This document shows positions 58,698 to 64,000 of a stretch of DNA of 64,000 nt, piece after piece. Under the pieces are notes generated by a model. It was not told the origin of the DNA and searched no databases. It worked only from the letters and a program-made list of their open reading frames with translations. The stretch covers positions 50,320 to 114,319 of the forward strand of contig DAOUJQ010000006.1 in assembly GCA_034422455.1 (NCBI GenBank), in the 5' to 3' direction. The position numbers and the translations under genes were made by a program. Within the stretch, counting starts at the first letter, position 1; each line of letters opens with the position of its first letter. This DNA is from UBA1127 sp034422455. GTDB taxonomy: Bacteria; Chloroflexota; Dehalococcoidia; Lucifugimonadales; UBA1127.

Positions 58698-58770
58698 CCA
58701 CCCCTCCACCGCACACCGTCATTCCCGCGCAGGCGGGAACCCAGAGGGCGGGGCTGCGGGACGCGCCTGT
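58698..58770. repeat. Intergenic palindromic repeat
   Basis: CATTCCCGCGCAGGCGGGAACCCAGAGG near 58721-58748: TTCCCGC pairs with GCGGGAA. Same unit as at 57546 and 63590. The remainder up to 58908 shows no further structure. Confidence 0.75.
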
Positions 58771-58908
58771 AAGAGGTGACTTCCATACAAACCCATTGCA
58801 GAAGACAGTGTCTCGGGTTGATTCATAAGGGAAAGCCGCCAAAGCCCCCGCGATGTTGATGGTCTCCTATAATGGTGTGTCGGATTAGGTTTCAGCAGGA
58901 GACGGAAC

Positions 58909-59574
58909 ATGCGGACAGCCTTCGCAGCGCTCGCAGCCCTGGCAATGGTCGTCTCATGCGGCGGCCGGGAGGCGGCTCCGACGCCGATACCAGATCCCAC
59001 CATCGCGCCTGCCCCGGCGTCGGTGCCCACCATCGCGCTTACCCCGGCGCCCGCGCCCACCATCGCGTCCACCCCGACGCAAGCGCCCACGGTCACGCCC
59101 GCTCCGACACAGCCCCCCACGCCCGCCCCGACACAGACCCCCACGCCCACCCCGGAGCCGCCGCCTGGACCCACGGAGGAGCAGCGGGCCGTCCGGGCCG
59201 GGGCGATCGCATCCGAGTGGATCGCCAACAACGCCGAGATCGTTGCGAGGCTCGTTGCAGAGGTCGTGCTCGCGTCCTCGGACGTGGAAGATCTGGTCCC
59301 GGTGTTGCTCCGGGCCAACCTCGGTGGTCTCTTGGAGGCCGCCGTGGCCGACGAGCTGGGCAACTCCCTGGGCGTCGAAGTGGATTCACTGGCCTACCAT
59401 GGCGATGCCGTCTTCAGCGTGACGCTGATGGTGTCTGGAACGGTCGCTGTGGGGCTTGGGCCCGTGGAGGCCGTCGACGTTGCGGCGCCCATTGTTGTCA
59501 TGGTCGATCTGGACAGCGAACAGGCCACGGCCTGGGAGGCGGACGTAGAACGGGCGGAGGTGACGGTCCGGTAG
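58909..59574 (+). CDS. Lipoprotein with Pro/Thr-rich repeat linker
   Basis: 221-residue lipoprotein. Signal peptide FAALAALAMVVSCGG with lipobox VVSC. Residues about 20-88 are a Pro/Ala/Thr linker (TPAPAPTIAS, APTQPPTPAPTQTPTPTPEPPPGP) coded by 24- and 30-bp tandem repeats. The C-terminal 130 residues form an unknown alpha/beta domain. Surface-exposed by inference; no family recognised. It is flanked by repeats. Confidence 0.75.
   Translation: MRTAFAALAALAMVVSCGGREAAPTPIPDPTIAPAPASVPTIALTPAPAPTIASTPTQAPTVTPAPTQPPTPAPTQTPTPTPEPPPGPTEEQRAVRAGAIASEWIANNAEIVARLVAEVVLASSDVEDLVPVLLRANLGGLLEAAVADELGNSLGVEVDSLAYHGDAVFSVTLMVSGTVAVGLGPVEAVDVAAPIVVMVDLDSEQATAWEADVERAEVTVR
58998..59150 (+). repeat. Tandem repeats coding a Pro/Thr linker
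   Basis: About three 30-bp units (each starting CACCATCGCG) followed by about two 24-bp units (CCCGCxCCGACACAGxCCCCCACG). Unit number may vary between strains. Confidence 0.75.
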
Positions 59575-59870
59575 CGCTTGCCCGGTTCGCGATGGTGGAG
59601 CCGGCACTGTTGAAGTCCGTCTTTGACCGTGCGGGGCCCCGGCTCTGGTCGCCCGCCCTCCGACAGTCGTTCCTGCGAAGGCAGGAACCCCGACGAACCC
59701 GACCCCGTTCGCCCTGAGCCCCGTCGAAGGGTGAGCGGCGCCCCCTAACCCCTCATACCGGCGCATGCCGGTATCCAGGAACCCCGCGCCCAACGGCCCC
59801 CGCCAGGGGTGGGCCTGCATGAGTGAACTAGGCCCCCAAATACAAAATGGCTCGCCCAACCTTCATTTCA
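59575..59870. repeat. Gap with palindromic repeats
   Basis: GTTCCTGCGAAGGCAGGAACCCC near 59668, TTCGCCCTGAGCCCCGTCGAAGGG at 59708-59731, and CATACCGGCGCATGCCGGTATCCAGG near 59753. No gene is seen; an antisense frame here lacks a start signal and overlaps the promoter below. Confidence 0.75.
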
Positions 59871-59910
59871 GAACACATGTTTGACAAATAGAGAATGTTT
59901 GTTCTATACT
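59871..59910 (+). promoter_or_regulatory. Strong promoter with SOS-box-like operator
   Basis: TTGACA (59881-59886), an 18-bp spacer, TATACT (59905-59910). GAACACATGTTT (59871-59882) fits the Gram-positive LexA pattern GAACRNRYGTTY and overlaps the -35 box. GAATGTTTGTTC (59892-59903) is a weaker second half-match in the spacer. Promoter call is good; LexA control is inference. Confidence 0.65.
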
Positions 59911-59942
59911 CCCCGGCAAGGAACAAAACCGGAGGGTTGAAC

Positions 59943-60203
59943 ATGACGACTCTGACAGCGGAACAGGCAACCGGGCGTATCCAGATCAAGCTCCAGCGCC
60001 TCGAGGGCATCGACGACCAGGTGCGCGTGAGCGTCGTGGACGAGGTCATCGGCGCGGCCAGCGGCAGGTCGCTGTGCATGAACGCCGAGGACGCCGCCGA
60101 GATGGTCGGCCGGCTCTACAGCCGCGGCCGCGAGCGCGGCGCGCGCATCTCGCTCGAAGTGGCGACCCTGTCCGAGGCGCCGGCCAACGCCGGCCTGCTG
60201 TAG
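59943..60203 (+). CDS. Small hypothetical protein behind a strong promoter
   Basis: 86 residues: MTTLTAEQATGRIQIKLQRLEGIDDQVRVSVVDEVIGAASGRSLCMNAEDAAEMVGRLYSRGRERG... GGAGGG lies 6-7 nt before the ATG. No family recognised and no membrane segment. One of the best promoter and ribosome-site combinations in the window, so probably highly expressed when induced. It is convergent with the nitroreductase-like gene at 60210. Confidence 0.72.
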   Translation: MTTLTAEQATGRIQIKLQRLEGIDDQVRVSVVDEVIGAASGRSLCMNAEDAAEMVGRLYSRGRERGARISLEVATLSEAPANAGLL

Positions 60204-60209
60204 GCGCGC

Positions 60210-60578
60210 CTACACCGGCGTCAGCTCCACCAGCGGCGCCGTCGCGGTCCACGACTCCGGGTCCACGTGCGACATCCGCGACTCCAGCTCCAGCATGCGC
60301 GCGAACACCCGGCGGCGCTCGCCCGCGTCTTTAACAGCAGAGGCCGTCGACGGCACGTCCCGCACCAGCGACTGCTTCAGGTGAATGGTGATCTCCGGGT
60401 TGGCCATCATGTTGGCGTACCAGCTCCGCGGCATTCCGGGCCGTCCGGTCAGGTACAGCTTCCCGTCCAGCACGTGCAGCCGGATCTCGATGCGGCGGGC
60501 CTCGCCCGTCTTCCGGCCGGTGGTGGTGATGTCCACCACCTCGTCGATCTTCAGCAGCGTCCTGATGTCCTCAGCCAT
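60210..60578 (-). CDS. Deazaflavin-type nitroreductase family protein
   Basis: 122 residues. EVVDITTTGRKTGEARRIEIRLHVLDGKLYLTGRPGMPRSWYANMMANPEITIHL is the DUF385/Ddn split-barrel pattern, as in the protein at 22199. Start ATG 60578 with GGGAG upstream; the longer start to 60611 is less likely. Cofactor (F420 or FMN) inferred from family. Confidence 0.85.
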   Translation of the reverse strand: MAEDIRTLLKIDEVVDITTTGRKTGEARRIEIRLHVLDGKLYLTGRPGMPRSWYANMMANPEITIHLKQSLVRDVPSTASAVKDAGERRRVFARMLELESRMSHVDPESWTATAPLVELTPV

Positions 60579-60737
60579 GTCGCGCTCCCGTGTGGTCTCG
60601 CGCCGCAGCATAGGAAGCCGCGGGGCAGCCCGTCAAGCGGCGCCGGGCCTGCCACGCGCCCCTTGACACGTCGCCGAGCGCCCAAGCATCATGCCGCGCA
60701 CCCTTTGGAAGCCGCCAAATCAAGCAAGGAGACAGCA

Positions 60738-61100
60738 ATGCCAAACCCCGTTGTCCACTTTGAGATCATGGGTTCCGACTCCGCGAAGACCCAGGGGTTC
60801 TACTCGGACCTGTTCGGGTGGGACATCAACAGCGACAACCCCGTGGGCTACGGCCTCGCCACTACCCAGGGCGAGGACGGCCTCGGCATCAACGGCGGGG
60901 TCGGCGGCGCCGACCAGGGCGGCGGCGTCTATGTGGCCGTCTATGCCCAGGTCGACGACCCCCAGGCCTACCTCGACAAGGCGGTCTCCATGGGAGCGAA
61001 CGTGATCGTGCCCGTCACCGAGGTCCCCGGCATGGAGGGTCTGGTCGTCGCCATGTTCGCCGACCCCGACGGCAACTGCGTCGGCCTCGTCAAGGGCTAG
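60738..61100 (+). CDS. VOC (glyoxalase/bleomycin resistance-like) family protein
   Basis: 120 residues with paired beta-alpha-beta-beta units: VVHFEIMGSDSAKTQGFYSDLFGWDI at the start and GLVVAMFADPDGNCVGLVKG at the end. No full metal triad is evident, so the enzymatic role is unclear. AAGGAGA precedes ATG 60738. Confidence 0.88.
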   Translation: MPNPVVHFEIMGSDSAKTQGFYSDLFGWDINSDNPVGYGLATTQGEDGLGINGGVGGADQGGGVYVAVYAQVDDPQAYLDKAVSMGANVIVPVTEVPGMEGLVVAMFADPDGNCVGLVKG

Positions 61101-61218
61101 CAGCTACCCACTAACCCCTTCCCCCCCTTTGTGGGGGGAAGGTTGGGATGGGGGGGCCGCAACAATATCGTCGCCCCTGCGGAGGCAGGGGCCCAGAGGG
61201 GTGGGGCTGGGGGCGGGG
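61101..61218. repeat. Palindromic repeats between convergent genes
   Basis: CCTTCCCCCC (61117-61126) pairs with GGGGGGAAGG (61133-61142), a 10-bp stem without a T-tail. GCCCCTGCGGAGGCAGGGGCCCAGAGGGG near 61171 is a second hairpin of the common intergenic type. Confidence 0.75.
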
Positions 61219-61806
61219 CTACCCCCGCTGCGCCTCGAACGCCGTGATGGCGTCCGCCTCCTGAAGCGTGATGCCGATGTCGTCCAGCCCGTTCAGCAGG
61301 CAGTACCGCTTGAAATCGTCCAGGTCGAAGGCGGCGCTGAACCCCTGCCCGTCACTCACTGTGCTGTTCTCCAGGTCGACGGTGAGCTGATAACCGGGGA
61401 CCTCCTTGGCCCGGATCATGAGCTTGTCCACGTCCGCCTCGCTCAGCCGCACCGGCAGCAGGCCGTTCTGCAGGCAGTTGTTGTAGAAGATGTCCGCAAA
61501 CGACGGCGCGATGATTGCCCGGAAGCCGTACTGCTGCAGCGCCCACGGCGCGTGCTCCCGCGAAGACCCGCACCCGAAGTTCCGGCCCGCCACCATCACC
61601 GAAGCCCCCTCGTACACAGGGTAGTTCAGCACGAACTCCGGGTTCGGCGACCCGTCAGCGTTGAACCGCCAGTCAAAGAACAAAAAGTCCTCGTAGCCGT
61701 CGCGCTCCACCCGCTTCAGGAACTGCTTGGGGATGATCTGGTCCGTGTCCACGTTGACCCGGTCCATGGGAAGCACCACGCCGCTGTGTACGGTGAATGC
61801 GTCCAT
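61219..61806 (-). CDS. leuD: 3-isopropylmalate dehydratase small subunit
   Basis: Leucine biosynthesis, isomerises isopropylmalate together with LeuC. LPMDRVNVDTDQIIPKQFLKRVERDGYEDFLF and GRNFGCGSSREHAPWALQQYGFRAIIAPSFADIFYNNCLQNGLLPV are diagnostic. Length is 195 residues, the bacterial LeuD size. ATG 61806 has AAGGAGG upstream. It follows leuC after a 145-bp gap filled with repeats. Confidence 0.96.
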   Translation of the reverse strand: MDAFTVHSGVVLPMDRVNVDTDQIIPKQFLKRVERDGYEDFLFFDWRFNADGSPNPEFVLNYPVYEGASVMVAGRNFGCGSSREHAPWALQQYGFRAIIAPSFADIFYNNCLQNGLLPVRLSEADVDKLMIRAKEVPGYQLTVDLENSTVSDGQGFSAAFDLDDFKRYCLLNGLDDIGITLQEADAITAFEAQRG

Positions 61807-61837
61807 AGCTGTCCTCCTTGTCTGCCGCATCGCCCCC

Positions 61838-61940
61838 CGCTCGCCCTGAGCTTGTCGAAGGGGCTGCCCTCCGTCGCCCCTGCGCAGGCAGGGGCCCCGA
61901 CAAACGCAACCCCGTTCGCCCTGAGCTTGTCGAAGGGGGT
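61838..61940. repeat. Two palindromic repeats between leuC and leuD
   Basis: TCGCCCTGAGCTTGTCGAAGGGG at 61840-61862, GCCCCTGCGCAGGCAGGGGC near 61876, and TTCGCCCTGAGCTTGTCGAAGGG at 61915-61937. All lie inside the leuCD operon gap. Confidence 0.8.
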
Positions 61941-61951
61941 CTGCCTCGTCC

Positions 61952-63358
61952 CTAGCTCCCCCACTCCCGGATGTCCACGAAGTGCCCCGCGATGGCCGCC
62001 GCGGCCGCCATCTGCGGGCTTACCAGGTGCGTGCGGCCGTCCTTGCCCTGCCGACCCTCGAAGTTGCGGTTGGACGTCGATGCGCACCGCTCGTGCGGCA
62101 GCAGCTGGTCCGGGTTCATCGCCAGGCACATGGAGCAGCCCGCGTTCCGCCACTCGAAGCCCGCGTCCAGGAAGATCCGGTCCAGCCCCTCGGCCTCCGC
62201 CTGCTGCTTGATGGCGTAGGAGCCGGGCACCACCATCGCGCCCACGCGCGAGCTCACCGTGCGCCCCTTCGCCACCTCCGCAGCCGCCCGCAGGTCCTCG
62301 ATGCGCGAGTTGGTGCACGACCCGATGAACACGCGGTCGATCTGGACCTCCTCCATCGGCGTGTTCGGCTCCAGCCCCATGTACCGCAGCGCCCGCTCGG
62401 CGCTCTCGCGGTCGGCCGGGTTCCCGAAGCTCGCCGGGTCCGGCACCCGGCCCGTCACCGTCGTCACCTGGCCGGGGTTCGTCCCCCACGAAACCATTGG
62501 CGCCAGCTCCGACGCCTCGATCGTCACGACCCTGTCGTAGACCGCGTCCGGGTCCGTCGGAAGCTGCTTCCACCGCTCCACCGCCGCGTCGAAGGCGTCC
62601 CCCTGCGGCGCGTTCGCCCGGCCGCGCATGTAGTCGAACGTCGTCTGGTCGGGCGCGACCATCCCGGCCCGCGCGCCGCCCTCGATCGACATGTTGCACA
62701 CCGTCATACGGCCCGCCATCGAAAGCTCGCGGATGGCTTGGCCCGTGTACTCGATGACGTGCCCCGTCCCGCCGTCGATGCCGATCTGCCCGATGATGGC
62801 GAGGATCAGGTCTTTGGCCGTCACGCCGTAGGGCAGCGGCCCGTTCACGTCCACCTGCATCGTCTTCTGGCGGGCCTGCCGCAGTGTCTGCGTGGCCAGC
62901 ACGTGCTCCACCTCCGACGTGCCGACGCCCAGCGCGAACGCTCCGAACGCCCCGTGCGTCGCCGTGTGGCTGTCGCCGCAGACGATGACCATGCCCGGCT
63001 GCGTGTACCCTTGCTCCGGCCCGATGACGTGCACGATGCCCTGCAGCGGGCTGTGGATGTCCGCCAGCGGGATGTTGAACTCCCTGGCGTCGTTGGACAG
63101 GTGCTCCAGCTGCTGCACCGCGATGGGGTCCTCGATGGGCAGCGAGCGGTCCGTCGTCGGCACGTCGTGGTCCGCCGTCGCGACCGTCAGGTCCGGGCGC
63201 CGCACCCGGCGGCCCGCCATCCGCAGCCCGTCGAAGGCCTGCGGCGACGTGACCTCGTGCACCAGGTGCAGGTCGACGTACAGCAGCGCGGGCTTCCCCG
63301 CCTCCTCCGAGACGACGTGCGCGTCCCATATCTTCTCGAACATGGTCTTTCCAGGCAT
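61952..63358 (-). CDS. leuC: 3-isopropylmalate dehydratase large subunit
   Basis: Catalytic aconitase-like subunit with a 4Fe-4S cluster. MPGKTMFEKIWDAHVV at the start, VCGDSHTATHGAFGAFALGVGTSEVEHVLATQT, the first cluster cysteine in GSCTNSR and the other two in AGCSMCLAMN. Length is 468 residues, full size. ATG 63358 has AAGAGG 7-8 nt upstream. A minus-strand TATTAT (63412-63407) lies about 50 bp before the start and may be its -10 box. Confidence 0.96.
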   Translation of the reverse strand: MPGKTMFEKIWDAHVVSEEAGKPALLYVDLHLVHEVTSPQAFDGLRMAGRRVRRPDLTVATADHDVPTTDRSLPIEDPIAVQQLEHLSNDAREFNIPLADIHSPLQGIVHVIGPEQGYTQPGMVIVCGDSHTATHGAFGAFALGVGTSEVEHVLATQTLRQARQKTMQVDVNGPLPYGVTAKDLILAIIGQIGIDGGTGHVIEYTGQAIRELSMAGRMTVCNMSIEGGARAGMVAPDQTTFDYMRGRANAPQGDAFDAAVERWKQLPTDPDAVYDRVVTIEASELAPMVSWGTNPGQVTTVTGRVPDPASFGNPADRESAERALRYMGLEPNTPMEEVQIDRVFIGSCTNSRIEDLRAAAEVAKGRTVSSRVGAMVVPGSYAIKQQAEAEGLDRIFLDAGFEWRNAGCSMCLAMNPDQLLPHERCASTSNRNFEGRQGKDGRTHLVSPQMAAAAAIAGHFVDIREWGS

Positions 63359-63421
63359 AGCTGCAACCTCTTCCAACTCAGGGTATTCCGAAATTGGGGC
63401 GGTGCAATAATACCATCCCAC

Positions 63422-63939
63422 CTACACGTCCGTCATTCGACACTGCATTCGTCTCCCCGGCGAAAGCCGGGGCCCAGGGGCGGTGCCGGGCGGGGCGTTC
63501 CCCGTAGGAGCGGGGCAGCCCATTCTCCCTGACCTCCGCTGAAGCATTAACGCCCTTCTTCGTCGTTCCTGCGCAGGCAGAGCCTGTCCCCGCGCAGGCG
63601 GGGAAACCCAGAGGGGCGGCGGCGGGGAGGGGCACCCCCCACCACGCAATAGGCAGAAGAACAGCCACCCCCCTGCCACCACCCCCTCGCGCGAACGCCG
63701 TCTCCCCCGCTACCCTCGCCCCATGCACCGCCACCACAACAGCACAACCGCCCCGCGTATCCCCCCCCGACCCGTTCGCCCTGAGGGAAATCGAAGGGCC
63801 GGAATTCGCTTCCCCTCGGGTAATATCCGTGTTGTAGCTGGAACGTGCCAACGCAGCTTCAACACGAATAGCAAGACGAATCCTCGCAGCTGTGCCGGGC
63901 GCGGAAACACTTCGGCCCCGAACACCCCCCCGCCCCCAC

Positions 63940-63945
<6 letters not shown>
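63422..63945 (+). repeat. Palindromic repeats and a full dispersed hairpin repeat copy
   Basis: From 63442: CTCCCCGGCGAAAGCCGGGG, GTTCCTGCGCAGGCAGAGCC and CCCCGCGCAGGCGGGG units. Block A lies at 63668-63755, a degenerate TTCGCCCTGAGGGAAATCGAAGGG at 63774-63797, and block B from 63803. Block B holds the best hairpin of the family: TATCCGTGTTGTAGCTG (63824-63840) with CAGCTTCAACACGAATA (63854-63870), two mismatches in 17 bp, 13-nt loop. No gene; frames here are Gly/Arg-rich repeat translations. Confidence 0.8.
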
Positions 63946-63996
<51 letters not shown>

Positions 63997-64000
63997 CCGC

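Overview
The window is a high-GC bacterial chromosome segment that looks like an uncultured member of the Chloroflexota, of the Dehalococcoidia/SAR202 kind. That placement is inference. It rests on a 23S-5S rRNA unit with no 16S gene beside it, a complex I operon without NuoE/F/G, a membrane-anchor-free type E succinate dehydrogenase, a selenocysteine formate dehydrogenase, several deazaflavin-type oxidoreductases, and dense intergenic hairpin repeats. There is no phage, plasmid or CRISPR locus. Mobile DNA is limited to one transposon, small toxin-antitoxin islands and dispersed repeats.

Left part (1-5.2 kb): a type III restriction helicase-nuclease cut by the window edge, then an intact 2.9 kb IS1595-family transposon. 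The transposon has 23-bp perfect terminal inverted repeats and an 8-bp target duplication. It carries a DNA methyltransferase-HNH fusion and a small basic protein. The methyltransferase is preceded by an (AG)9 tract that puts the best upstream start codon out of frame, which suggests phase variation. The element sits inside a copy of a hairpin repeat family found three more times in the window.

5.2-23 kb: an amidase, a PPOX-type flavoprotein and an MFS exporter, then the nuoABCDHIJK-(small gene)-LMN operon. After a 0.9 kb repeat-filled gap come nadK and a Nudix hydrolase. The Nudix 3' end is duplicated as a 43-bp direct repeat around a vapBC module. A deazaflavin-type nitroreductase and a GIY-YIG-like protein follow.

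23-38.5 kb: sdhA-sdhB-heterodisulfide-reductase-like subunit, then lgt, a retropepsin-like pair, clpC and rpsA (minus strand), a GyrI-like protein, a possible HEPN protein, 5S and 23S rRNA (minus strand), folB and tlyA.

38.5-53 kb: a UbiA prenyltransferase, then rpmH-rnpA-yidD-(beta-propeller lipoprotein)-yidC-khpB, which covers RNase P protein, membrane insertion and RNA binding. tRNA-Pro stands next to a YbaK-type editing protein. Then MFS transporters, an acyltransferase, hicAB, small hypothetical genes, an ornithine-cyclodeaminase-like enzyme and a VWA lipoprotein.

53-64 kb: an NAD-dependent formate dehydrogenase made of a NuoE/F-like diaphorase and a catalytic subunit whose in-frame TGA reads as selenocysteine with a good SECIS hairpin. 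Then a class II aldolase, a lipoprotein, a small gene behind a strong promoter with an SOS-box-like site, a VOC protein, and leuC-leuD. The window ends in repeats and a poly-C run that may be an assembly edge.
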